Below, piece by piece: positions 23,429 through 33,378 of a DNA stretch of 64,000 nt. The translations under genes and the position numbers were made by a program. Each line of letters begins with the position of its first letter. Positions within the stretch are counted from its first letter, which is position 1. The DNA is from Arion vulgaris. Taxonomy: Eukaryota; Mollusca; Gastropoda; Stylommatophora; Arionidae. The notes below the pieces were generated by a model that had not been told where the DNA came from, did no database searches, and saw only the letters and a list, made by a program, of their open reading frames with translations. The stretch spans positions 24,682,100-24,746,099 of the forward strand of contig CM036767.1 of NCBI GenBank assembly GCA_020796225.1, in the 5' to 3' direction.

Positions 23429-23430
<2 letters not shown>
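22316..23430. other. Unassigned sequence with a possible hAT-end-like GC-rich patch
   Basis: It is mostly AT-rich without recognised features. At 22700-22770 a G/C-rich patch (GTGGGGGCCCACGTCCCAC) resembles the arms of some hAT ends, but I found no partner end or 8-bp duplication. Confidence 0.35.

Positions 23431-23434
<4 letters not shown>

Positions 23435-23501
<67 letters not shown>
23435..23501. repeat. (AT)n microsatellite
   Basis: A perfect AT run of about 67 bp, the longest in the window. Confidence 0.96.
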
Positions 23502-23504
<3 letters not shown>

Positions 23505-23884
23505 ATGTTTCTATGTGTGCAAGTTTGTCATGGGATGGGTTACAACATTTTATGAAAATACATTATGGAAGTGTAAAGTGATTCTTTCATTCTTATTATT
23601 TGGTGATGTTTTCTTTGGTATTCTCAGTTTTAGGGGTGTTACAAATCCCCGCGTTCTCTCTTCTCATTCACTCAGTGTGTTTGTGTGTCAGCTGCTCTTT
23701 GTGTTATGTGTGCTGCTTTCTGGTCATATATATGTTTGAAAATTCCTGCGTTGTATTGTTGTTGTTCGTGTTTTGCTTTGTTTCTGCATATCCAGATGAG
23801 GTATCTGAATTCTGCTAGCAGTGTGAGATTTGTTTTGTATGAATTTTTGTTTGTGTTTGGGATTGTGTTTAGCATGATTGCTTA

Positions 23885-24724
23885 TTGTATTTGGAAATAA
23901 ATTTCTGATATTTTTGTTTATTTCTGTTGCACTTGTGGTGGTGGAAAACGTTTGAGTGTATAATAGTCTAGGAGTGATGTGTGTACTACAGTGCTTCACC
24001 AAAGATAGTGGTTTTGTATCTGTATGCTGTAGGCGTCCTTGATCTCTGTGGTGATGCTGTGCCATTTTCTTTGTTTGTTTTAGGTGAATTTAGGTAGTGA
24101 ATCCGTATAGTTTTTATTTATTGTGTTAAATTGAAAGAAAATCCGTTTTGTTTTCCATTTCTATCCCATTATTTGTGATTTTGTATGTTTACTTTGATCC
24201 ACTTTCAGTGCTTAGTTTTGAAAGGTTTGTAGATTTTATGATAGCTTTGGGATGGGAAAAATATGTGTGCCTCGTATGCTATTATTTTGTCTAGCCAGGG
24301 AAAGGTTCCTGGATGTCCGGGTCTCCTGTATTTCATCTAGGACTGTTCTTAGATGTACTCAACAGGAGAGCATCATTGTTTACGCTCTTTTCGTATGTCG
24401 TTAACTGTGGTTTATGAGTAATGTCAGTCTTTGTAAATCAATTTTCAGTTCGGTGCGGAACCGATGTTGTTTCGTTGAATCGTTTTGTGGAGGAAGTCGA
24501 GGCACTTATCGAAGGCTTCTCTGGTATTTATTTCATTACCTTTATGAATTATATTGAAGCATGAAGATATATAGCATCAAAGTTGACTGCAGATAAGCTT
24601 GAAAAACAATATAATAACACCTAGGAAGTAATGCAGATACCCTGAATCTAAAATGATAAGAATAACAGAGCAGTTCACCTGTTTTAGCAATTGTATTGCA
24701 GGATTTGTTTTAATAGCGATGTAT
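23885..24724 (-). repeat. Left unit of 0.84-kb tandem duplication (indel-rich copy)
   Basis: It aligns end to end with 24725-25670. Almost every difference is a missing base in this left copy, often in a homopolymer or repeated dinucleotide. Examples are GGTGGTGG-AAAA against GGTGGTGGGTGGAAAA, CTTCACC against CTTCTACC, and GAATCCG against GAATACCG. The reading frames seen in the right copy (LINE-H RT) are destroyed here. It is either a decayed duplicate or an uncorrected-read assembly artefact. Confidence 0.8.
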
Positions 24725-24949
24725 TGTATTTTGAAAATAAATTTCTGATATTTTTGTTTAATTCTATTAGCACTTGTGGTGGTGGGTGGAAAACGTTTGA
24801 TGTGTATAATAGTCTAGGATGATGTGGTGTTAACTACAGTGCTTCTACCAAAGATGGTGATGGTTTTGTATCTGTATAGCTGTAGGCGGTCCTTGATCTC
24901 TGTGGTGATGCTGTGCCATATTTCTTTGTTTGTTTTTAGGGGTGAATTT

Positions 24950-25499
24950 AGGTAGTGAATACCGTATAGTTTTATTTTATTTACTTGTGTTAAATTGAAA
25001 GGAAAATCCGTTTTGTTTTTTCCATTTTCCTATGCCCATTATTTGTGATTTTTGTATGTTTACTTTTGATCCACTTTCAGTGCTATATTTTGAAAGGTTT
25101 GTAGGATTTTTTATGGATGAGCTTTGGGATGGGAAAATATTGTGTCGTCTGCGTATGCTATTAGTTTTTGTCCCTAGGCCAGGGAGAAAGGTTCCTTGGA
25201 TGTCCGGGTCTCCTCGTATTTCATCTAGGACTGGTTCTAGCACTAGTACGTACAACAGGGGGGGAGAGAGAGCATCATTGTCTTACCGCTCTCTTTATCG
25301 GTATCGGTTCTGTTAACGTGTGGTTTATGAGTAATGTGCTTTCAGGTTCTTTGTAAATCAATTCTATCCAGTTCGCGTAGCCGGAACCGATGTTGTTTCG
25401 TTGAATCGTTTTGTGGAGGAAGTCGTGGGGCACTCTATCGAAGGCTTTCTCCTGGTCCATATTTGGTTTCATTACCTTTATTGAATTATATTGAAGCAT
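24950..25499 (-). pseudogene. LINE-H reverse transcriptase fragment
   Basis: On the minus strand it reads MDQEKAFDRVPHDFLHKTIQ (RT motif A, with D...AFD), then GYANWIELIYKEPES and, in another frame, VLVLEPVLDEIRGDPDIQG and KVNIQKSQIMG. This is an APE-LINE RT of a family different from LINE-A and LINE-G. The catalytic FADD block is shifted out of frame. It sits in the right unit of the tandem duplication. Confidence 0.72.
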
Positions 25500-26245
25500 G
25501 AGAAGATATATAGCATCAAAAGTTGGACTGCAGATAAGCTATGAAAAAACAAATATAATGAAAACACCTATGGCAAGTAATGCAGATATCACACTGGAAT
25601 CTAAAATGATAAAAATAACAGAGCAGTTCACCTATTTAGGTAGCAATTTTGATTGCACAGGAAATGTTTAAAAGAAATTATGATACGAATTGGCAAAGCA
25701 ACATCAGCTTTTAAAAGTCTAAATAAAATAGGGAACTGCAAGTTATATAGTATTAAACTTAAATTACGAATTTTCAATTCAAATGTTGTATCAATCCTAA
25801 CATATGCCAGCGAGAGTTGGAAAATGACTAAAGATATAGAAACAAGTTGAATGCATTTGGAAATAGATGTCTGCGAAAAATAATGAATATAAAATGGAAC
25901 GAATTCAGAAAAAGTGATGAAATCAGAGACATGTCTGGTCAACCACTAATGACAACTGTTATAAGAAAGAGAAGATGGAGATATGTTGGGCACACCATGA
26001 GGAGAAATGATCAACGAATATCAAAGCAGGCATTGAAGCAGGCAAAGGGTTCAAGAAAGAGAGGTCGACCTAAAGAGACCCTGACACGAACTTTGCTGAG
26101 AGAGGCAGAAAATATCGGTCTCAGTTCCATGGATGAGATTGAGCAAGTTGCCCAGGATAGAGCGGTATGGAGAAATTACTTGGAGGCCCTATGTAACGTA
26201 TAACGGTACGAGAGGAATTATGATTATTATTATTATGAGAAGATA
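25500..26245 (+). pseudogene. LINE-I reverse transcriptase tail
   Basis: It reads FTYLGSNFDCTGN, then MIRIGKATSAFKSLNKIGNC, SILTYASESWKMTKDIETS, NAFGNRCLRKIMNIKWNEFR, KRRWRYVGHTMRRNDQRISK and GSRKRGRPKETLTRTLLREA. It ends in DRAVWRNYLEALCNV at about 26200, followed by an ATTATTATTATTATGA tail. Only two frame changes occur over 600 bp, so it is a moderately young copy. A minus-strand relative is at 40975-41340. It is an RTE-like C-terminus. Confidence 0.85.
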
Positions 26246-26384
26246 TATAGCGCAGGATATAGCGGTAGGACGAAATTACTTTCTCTTCTCATGCTCCATA
26301 TTTTATGTTTGTATATGTTAAATGTATATGTTATGTTTGATTTTTTTTATTGCTTCTCTACTTTTTTCTACTTCTAGTTTTTTG

Positions 26385-26625
26385 CATTTATTTCGTTATC
26401 CGTTTTAGTCACAAATTTTCATTTTAGGATCATTGGGATGTCTCTGTCGTAGTCTATATGTAGTGTGCTGTGAAATTCGTCACTCCTGTTGTATCGTTTG
26501 CTTGAGATAAAGGCTTTTGGGCGAAACGTTGCTGTGTATTTTTTTGTTTTTGTACTTTTTGTTATAACGTGTTTCGTCATTGCTATATAGTTTTACTGTG
26601 GTCTTCTCCGATATCGATAATATCA
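26385..26625 (+). mobile_element. PLE 3' region copy
   Basis: It holds the shared block TTAGTCACAAATTTTCATTT, TCGTAGTCTATATGTAGTG, GCTTGAGATAAAGGC and GGCGAAACGTTGCTGTG. The block also occurs at 5380-5600 and 32930-33145 and, inverted, at 40390-40650 and 42360-42590. No RT is present. Confidence 0.75.
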
Positions 26626-26639
26626 GTAAACAGTTCAAT

Positions 26640-26739
26640 TTTTAGAAATTGAAAATTGTGCATATGTTACAAAGAGGGGGATACGAAATTTTTAATGGCT
26701 TTGGTGGGGCATGGCACAAAAAAAGGTTGGGAAACACTG
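26640..26739. mobile_element. hAT-like terminal fragment
   Basis: It ends GGTTGGGAAACACTG, the typical hAT terminus CAGTGTTTCCCAACC seen in reverse, preceded by an A-run. The opposite end and an 8-bp duplication were not found, so its extent is a guess. Confidence 0.45.
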
Positions 26740-26747
26740 ATGTAAAG

Positions 26748-27530
26748 CATCAGAAATTAAACAACGTGAGAGACATGGAGTTTACGTTTCATCTGATTCA
26801 CTTAATCGAAACAATGTAATATGAACAATGTAATGAGGGCTGATGAAACATCAGAATGGCTCGAAATGCAAAAAGGAGGAAAGTAAGAATACACTCGCTC
26901 TACATGACTATTCACATTTGCAGAAAATATAAGAAATTTAAGATTGATCAAAACCATTTTGATCAGATCCGTTTGCAAGTGGCGGAGATATGATAACATA
27001 ATTCAGACAAGCAGATGGCGCAGTTCTTCTGTCAGATAGTATGAGGGATTAAAACAGCTGACTTTACTAATTAGAAAACACAGTGAAGCCCAGAACCTTT
27101 TCTGAAAATAAAGAAAACAATGTTATCTACACTCATAAAGTAAAATAGAAACACAAAAATACCATATGTGTTCTGCGCATGACTCTGTATCCAGCAGAGT
27201 TAGGGTCAATCAGTTTGTTTGTTTGTTTTCGTTCTTTTCAATCAAGTTAATCACTCTTTGTGATCTGTGGGGTTTGCACCAAGAACCTGAGTACATGACT
27301 AAAGTGTATGCATATTATCCAACAGGATACAACTTTGTACAGACGGATTTTGCAAACAGAAAAGACCACTTTAAACTACCACGTTTGGAGTTATATTATT
27401 AGCATGGTATCAGATCTGATTGGTCATAGGGAGGCCACCAGAGCTGACTTATGCCACGTAAGGTCAACGTGTCTATCTTAGAAGAAGCAAAAAGCGAAAA
27501 ATATTTGCCTGTTGACGACTCGCAGAATGC
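26748..27530. other. Unassigned sequence
   Basis: No coding domain or repeat is recognised. Confidence 0.35.
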
Positions 27531-27534
27531 ACAA

Positions 27535-27665
27535 GCTAACCCACCTCACAGACCTGGTATAGACCTGGAAACTTTAACCTCGAGGTTAAAACCTAACGGG
27601 GCATGTTAGAACCCACCTCACAGACCTGGAAACTTTAACCTCGAGGTTAAAACCTAACGGGACAT
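27535..27665 (+). repeat. Tandem pair of LINE-D 5'-leader-like hairpin units
   Basis: Two units carry CCCACCTCACAGACCTGG, AAACTTTAACCTCGAGGTTAAA (the perfect 18-bp palindrome at 27573-27590 and 27634-27651) and ACCTAACGGG. The order matches, inverted, the LINE-D leader at 19400-19480. There the palindrome stem is CTTTGACC / GGTCAAAG. Confidence 0.75.
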
Positions 27666-27699
27666 GACTCACAGAGGCATGTACTCTCCTCAATCCGTT

Positions 27700-27880
27700 G
27701 TTTTCCTAGTCTTCAATACTTGACTGACCTAGCAACCCCAGCTAGGCATCTCCGACTGTTTGAAGAACTAAAAGGAAGTAAACATGAACTAATCCATGTC
27801 CTCAATACTTGACTGGCCTAGCAGCCCCAGCGAGACATCTCCGACTGTTTGAAGAACTAAAATGAAGTATACACGAACTG
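27700..27880 (+). repeat. Tandem duplication, about 90-bp unit
   Basis: Two copies of a unit with CTCAATACTTGACTG, CCTAGCA.CCCCAGC and CATCTCCGACTGTTTGAAGA lie back to back. It adjoins the hairpin repeat and may belong to the same element. Confidence 0.7.
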
Positions 27881-28014
27881 GTCAACACGAAAATCGACCT
27901 GAAAAAGCAATTTAAAAATTGAATCTGTAAACATCTGCGAAATAAGAAACAGACAAAAAGAATTGATAGAAACGTTGAAGAATTGAAATAAAGGGGCCGG
28001 CGAATACCAGAATA

Positions 28015-28068
28015 AAGGAGTGGGTGGGGTGGGTGGTGGGGTGGGGTGGGGTAGGGGTGGTGGTGGTG
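28015..28068 (+). repeat. G-rich tract with quadruplex potential
   Basis: The + strand carries more than eight runs of three to four G separated by one or two bases (GGGTGGGG, GGTGGGGTGGGG). That satisfies the simple four-run quadruplex pattern several times over. It lies about 100 bp upstream of the Sailor element. Confidence 0.85.
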
Positions 28069-28493
28069 CAAAAAGATGTATCAGAATCATATATTCAGGA
28101 GTAGAGCATCAAATGAAGGCAAGATATGTGGTAGAAATAGTCATCAAACCGTTATTAACAAAATGAATATTATAGTTCGTTCCAAAATTCGTGATCATCT
28201 TTACCGACCGATATAAAATCATCCACTTGACAGAAATTCTTGATTTTTATATTTTTAGATAGGTAACAGTGACGACGTTCCAAAAGTATTTTTGCCCACC
28301 CAAAACTTTAGTTATGTAAGATTTGAATTATATGTTATTACTAATTTAACAGCGATGTTGATTTGATATGATTTTAGAATGTTAACGATACGAAAGTGAA
28401 GTATTGACGTTAAGATGCCAATGTGCGCTCCACGTGCAATTTAGCAGTAGTTAAAATCGGAAATCCCGTGAAATTAATCATTTCACACTGTAT

Positions 28494-30253
28494 GTGAAAG
28501 ATTGTCATTGGCGTGTCACAAACCATTTATTTGCATTACTTGAAACAGAAGGTACTATTTTATTATCAGTATTAGAAATGAGTTTGAAGTGTAAATTCAC
28601 TACCATGCAGAAGGTGACTGCACAACTGTATAGCTACTTCTGCAGAGAAGCCAGACGTGGTGGTTTATATCACAACTTACAAGACCCGAAGAGGAGAACA
28701 CAACATGCTCTTGGTATAAGTAGAATGTCATTTTGCCGTTGGATAGAACAGGACTGTAGTGATGAACGTAAAGAACACAGAAAAGGCCGGAAACGGAAAA
28801 CTGACGATTTCGATAAAGATGTTATTGTTAGAGAGATTCATAAAATGTTTAAGGCCAATGATGTGGTTACATTACGTCAATTGAAATCACGTCTGCGAAT
28901 TCAATGTGATATTGATATATCTAAAACAGTCTTATGGAGAGTTGTTAGGTGCAGCGGTTTCACTTTTCGGAAATCTAGTACAGGTCGGAATATAGTTTGT
29001 GAGAAAACGCATCTGATAGCTGCACGATGCAAATATCTGCTGGAGATACGGAAGCGTAGACGGAAGGTTACGATATTGTATATCTGGACGAATCGTGGGT
29101 AAATGCTCACCATACGTTTGATAAAGAATGGTAATCACTAGACGGAACTAAGAAAAGGAAATTCCAAGCAGCAAGGGGCAACGCATTGTGATAGGTCATG
29201 CAGGCAGCAAAGCAAATGGTCTTGTCAGTGGCGCAGAACTTCTTTTCCAAGCACTGTCTACAGATGGTAGAGACTACCACACCAAAATGAACGGACTTAT
29301 TTTCAGGGATTGGTTAGCGAACACACTTCTGCCTGCTCTGGATAGGCCGTCGTGTATTGTAATGGACAATGCCTCCTATCATAATGTAGTGGCGCATACA
29401 GACAAAATTCCCACCTCATCAAGCACAAAACAAGACATCATGGCGTGGCTTGCAAAAGAAAATATATCGTTTTGTTGCAATAATTTCAAAACTGAGTTGT
29501 TGCAATTGGTGAGACAGACTAAGAAGTCAAAGATTTTTATAATCGATAAAGTCATTGCTCATAGTTTATAATAGTTCATAAGTACGGTTCCAACTTCACT
29601 GCAACGGGTCACCCCATAATTGCTCCGTTCCTGTGCCAATGAAAATCACATGAAATGCTAACAACTGTGAAATGTCTTATGTGTGAACTAATTCCAGAAT
29701 GAAACACCTGTTTACCGCCACAAAAAGCAACCTGCACCGCATAAAATGCATATGGCCGTCGCTAATGTAGCAACACAAAACTGTTCATCACTTGAATTGC
29801 AATTCTTGTCGAAAGGAATATCAATCACGACAAAATCCAGCTTTCTGCACCCGCAATATAACTGCATACGACAGATTGAGCTTGTTTGTCATAACCGCTG
29901 TCCGCCATTTTCTGAATACACACAAATGTTACATGGAATTGAAAGTCATTGCTGAGCACGGCCACACTTCTCTTCGATTACCACCTTACCATTCACATCT
30001 CAATCCCATTGAGCTTGTGTGGGCTGCAGTCAAAGGTCAAGTTGCAGCAGTAAACAAGACTTTCAAACTTCGTGATGTAAAAGTCCTAACACGTGATGCC
30101 CTTGCAAAAATAGATATAGAATACTGGAACAAATGTGAAGAGCATGTGCTCCGAGAAGAAGAGGCATATTGGCAACGAGATGGTTTGCATTTTCTCCAGC
30201 CCGCAGCAGTAGTCAATCTCTTCGACTCTTCAGACTCCAAATCTAATAGCTAA
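28494..30253 (+). pseudogene. Sailor-like DDE transposase, inactivated
   Basis: The N-terminal half (28494-29102, 202 codons) has a helix-turn-helix-like DNA-binding region with the basic patch KEHRKGRKRKT and VTLRQLKSRLRIQCDIDISK. A 2-bp shift near 29080 leads into YLDESWVNAHHTFDKEW, which holds the first catalytic D. A stop follows, then a second shift near 29175. The next open part (29188-29559) reads IGHAGSKANGLVSGAELLF and SCIVMDNASYHNV, with the second D at 29365-29367. A helical spacer follows, including KTELLQLVRQ, which is SAP/HeH-like. The frame then runs into the insertion and resumes at 29954 with HTSLRLPPYHSHLNPIELVW (E at 30011-30013) and a C-terminal tail to 30253. All three catalytic acids survive, but the protein cannot be made as one chain. 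Confidence 0.85.
29560..29941 (-). mobile_element. 382-bp SINE-like insertion in the Sailor transposase
   Basis: An exact 12-bp duplication AAAGTCATTGCT (29548-29559 and 29942-29953) frames it. It recurs at 43120-43436. Its left end resembles the 3' tail module of the tRNA-SINE at 38.4 and 39.6 kb (ACTTCACTGCAACGGGTCAC against ACTTCATTGCACCGGG, then CCCCATA). That suggests a SINE with a shared LINE-derived tail, in minus orientation. No tRNA-like head is visible. Confidence 0.75.
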
Positions 30254-30685
30254 CATCCCATTTGCTTTCACCTTCACCAATTGCCTCACAATACCAGGGA
30301 CTGGCAACAACTACCAAAGGTACGTCAATTTGATCGCCAAAGATAATATCAACATAAAAACACTCATGAAGAAAAAGCTAACCATGTCACATTGCTTTTT
30401 TCATAATATGTAATAGGATTACGCCTTTGCAAACATTTGCCACCATTTTCTGTATTACTGTAAATTCTAAAATTTGATTATCATTTTGTTGTGCTTATGC
30501 AAAATTATATAACAGAAAACGTTTTTGCATCAACTAAGCTACCTACCAATTAGTTAAACATGTATTCGTAACGTCGTGAGGTATATAAGACTGCATGCAA
30601 AAATTACTTGTATCCATCAGATAGATTTCGTACAAATTAAACCTTAGTGTGATCACGAATTTTGGAACGAACTATAAGAATAAAT

Positions 30686-31245
30686 TCTTCTTCTTTTGTC
30701 GTCACACTGCTACCGGGTTGTTGCCCAGTGTCGTGGTTTTAGGTTTTTGTTCTGGTGGTTTGCGCGATTGTTCTTTTTTCTCTTTTCTCTTCTGCTATGA
30801 CATCTAACTATCTTTTTCGGGGTCTTCCTCTCGCCTTCTTTCCTGATAATCTGTTGTAGACGATTCTGTATACTGTGGAGTTTTGGATGCATTCTTATTA
30901 AGTGGCCAAACCATTTCATTATTTGTTTCTCAATTTAATTCAAGCATAGTGCTGTGTCAACTTTCTTTCTTATGCTGATGTTAGTGACTGTCTTTTCTGG
31001 TGTTGTTGGTAACTTTTCACAGGCAGCGCTTTTCAAATGTAGTTATTTTGTGTGACAGCTCTTTGCTCATTGTCCATGTTTGACCCTGGTAACACAAAGT
31101 AGGTATGAAAATGTTATTGATCATCTGTTGATTAGCTGTCAATGAAATTTTTGGGTGTCTAATATATATTTTGCTGCAGCAGAGGCAATGACGAAACCGA
31201 CTCCATGTTTGTTGTTTTCGCCTGGTTGTGTTCCTCGCCATGTAA
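30686..31245 (-). pseudogene. LINE-C C-terminal end
   Basis: It abuts the Sailor 3' end with a (GAA)n tail. On the minus strand it reads MKWFGHLIRMHPKLHSIQN, LKPRHWATTR at the C-terminus, and upstream NIFIPTLCYQGQTWTMSKEL with KITTFEKRCL. It matches the better copy at 48042-49079. Confidence 0.8.
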
Positions 31246-31269
31246 ATACGAAATATTTATGTATTTTTT

Positions 31270-31545
31270 GTTACCCTTTCCAGCCCAGTGGTTACCGGGG
31301 CCCAAATTGGGGTGTAAAAATAGAACCACTGTTACCTGCAACGGGTGCCGTAAGAGGCTTCTAAGGAGGTTGATCGTGGGGCTAGCTACCCACACCGTAA
31401 AAAAACACTAGATGGCTACAGAACGGAGGGCGAACCGATAAACGCTGGCTGAAACCGGATACATCGCCGAAGGATAAGCACCAGAGCTTCAAATGGTGCT
31501 GAAGATGTGACGTTAAACATACCAATGCTAAGGCTGCATGAATCA
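31270..31545. repeat. LINE 5'-leader-like repeat
   Basis: GC-richer sequence (TGCAACGGGTGCCGTAAGAG, GGGGCTAGCTACCCACACCG) ends in AATGGTGCTGAAGATGTGAC. Its composition and its position beside LINE-C suggest a LINE leader. No coding is visible; the call is tentative. Confidence 0.4.
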
Positions 31546-32200
31546 GATTTGCACATGAATAGAATTTATGGGGAGGTCTGGTACATCAGTCTGGACAGTG
31601 ATCGAGAGAGAGAGATCCTGTCCTTTTCTTCTAGTATCGCTACTCCATGTTTGTGATTTTATGTTTGATCATATATTCTACTTGCTCTGTTGCTCTCCTA
31701 ATCCACAGATATTCCATGTCGCTATTCTAAACACTGGTGTTTTACGTATTGCTGAGTTATGTATTGTTGCTACTTCCGCCCGCTTTGTCACTGTGTTTGT
31801 TTTGGACGCCGGTGTTTTCGCGGTTGTTCCTAAGTATTCTTGAGCAATGGGGATTGTACAAACAAATCATCTACCAGCTTGTTGAACCTGTCGTAGATTC
31901 ATTCAAGTAGTGGTGCAGGAGTAGTTAAGTTTTACGAGATCTGCTCGCAACACAGACGAACAGAATCACAAAATGAATGTTCCTGCACGTCTCTCCCGGC
32001 CGATGTGAAAAGCTGCATAAATGAAAACAAATCGTAAGAGTCAACAAGGGTACGAGTCGTCTGTACGCTTATATTCACGCCCCCCTGAATCAATGGTCTC
32101 ACCATATTTGACAGTTCTCAGTAAGAATCGTCGAAAAAGGTGTAACGTGTCGTCACAAGGGAAGATTACATTTAACTCCGCATCGGTGGCCAAGCGCAAA
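31546..32200. other. Unassigned sequence
   Basis: It has a short (GA)n patch near 31603. No domain or repeat is recognised. Confidence 0.35.
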
Positions 32201-32214
32201 TAAACTTAATGGGT

Positions 32215-32490
32215 AAGGTTGGCCAGAGCAAACTATAAACTGGCAAGTTAGAGTTGGCTGTGGGTTGACCTAGCGCAAAACCTAAGGTTGTGCTCTTGTG
32301 CCTAACGAAACTGTCCTCCCTGGAACTGCCGGGCACGGTACTGTTGCACAATTGCAAAATGTAAAGTTGCGTTCTTGTGCCGGGAAAGAAACTGCAATCA
32401 CCCCCAATGAACTGGGGTGGGTGATGTTGTCGAGCGCAAAATTTAAGCTGCGTTGCTAGCACCTAATGAAACGATCCTCTGGATTATTAT
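32215..32490. repeat. Degenerate tandem repeat, three units of about 80-90 bp
   Basis: Three successive blocks share GCGCAAAA/GCACAATTGCAAAA, TTGTGCTCTTGTGCC-like and AACGAAACTGTCCTC-like segments (starting about 32270, 32348 and 32435). Divergence is high, so unit borders are approximate. Confidence 0.5.
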
Positions 32491-32569
32491 AACTGGCACA
32501 ACGTACAATCGCTCTTAGGCTCAGATCACATACACATCACAAAGAGTGGTTAAAAAGTGGTAGATATGG

Positions 32570-32925
32570 AGCGTTCGAAGAAGACGATAGAAAATGTTTC
32601 AAATTTTAATTATATTGGCTACATAGTTAATAACAATGGAAAGTGTACAAAAGATATCAGAAGAAAACTAAACATAGCAATACAAAGATCAAACTGTATG
32701 TAGAACATGTGGCAAATCTCTGACAAGTTAACAAAAGTCACATTTCTGAGAGCATACATAATTCTTGTGACAACTTACTATTGGGAACCATGGAACCACT
32801 TCAAACCTCATTAAAAGCATTGTGCCACAGAACAACACATTTGGACAAAAAGGAGAATATAGATATCCTACAAAACCTGAATGTGGATGAATATTATCTT
32901 ATAAGAATATTGTGTCTCGGAAACT
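32570..32925 (+). pseudogene. LINE RT C-terminal fragment
   Basis: It reads NYIGYIVNNNGKCTKDIRRK, LNIAIQRSNCM, then MWQISDKLTKVTFLRAYIIL. This is the 'YLG..(I)...G....DI..RL..A' post-palm block of RTE-like LINEs. It has stops and frameshifts. Confidence 0.65.
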
Positions 32926-32929
32926 GAAA

Positions 32930-33145
32930 TATTTTGTCTCCACTTAACGTCATTGTGATTTTTTTAGGACCGTTGGGATGTTTCTGTCGTAGTCTATATG
33001 TAGTGTGTAAAATTCGTCACTCCTGTTGTATCGTTTGCTTGATAAAAGCCTTTTTGTCGAAACGTTGCTGTGTATTATTATTGTTTTTGCATTTTGAAAA
33101 ACTACAGTACTTTGTTATTACGTGTTTCGCCATTGATTTGGAAAG
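32930..33145 (+). mobile_element. PLE 3' region copy
   Basis: It holds the shared TCGTAGTCTATATGTAGTG, GCTTGATAAAAGCC, GTCGAAACGTTGCTGTG and ACTACAGTACTTTGTTATTA blocks. The PLE coding part is absent. Confidence 0.78.
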
Positions 33146-33378
33146 AGAATTCAGAAATGTGTTTGGTAGGTCAAAAACAGACAGGAACAACAGATCTACA
33201 AGAATTGTTGGGTTTGTGAATTTTAATTTGTATGCTCGTCCATCACCGGTGCTGATGAGCACACAATTTTCAACCAAGGGAATGTAGTTGCGTTATGTTT
33301 GTCTCTGTGTGTGTATAGATGACTAGTGAGCACGATGCGGGCTTGAAATGGTCTTGAACAGTGTGGGCAAGGTATACT

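Larger units (their letters stand above)
28171..30676 (+). mobile_element. Complete Sailor-like (IS630/Tc1/mariner-related) transposon
   Basis: The ends are exact inverted repeats of 27 bp, TA included: TATAGTTCGTTCCAAAATTC... at 28171-28197 and its complement at 30650-30676. TATA on both sides fits a TA target duplication. The element spans 2.5 kb, of which 382 bp is a later insertion (29560-29941). It encodes one broken transposase. The DDE spacing after removal of the insertion is 83 residues between the second D and E. This fits the DD82E group I recall as 'Sailor', related to Tc1/mariner, far better than the 34-41 of ordinary Tc1/mariner. Both ends are perfectly preserved while the coding sequence has decayed. 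Confidence 0.85.

Noticed and set aside
27802..28090. Pro/His-rich minus-strand open frames
   Set aside because: They arise from the G-rich tract read backwards and show no domain.
29746..29955. Transposase exon inside the 29.56-29.94 kb segment
   Set aside because: The segment is an insertion with a 12-bp target duplication and recurs alone at 43.1 kb, so it is not part of the transposase.
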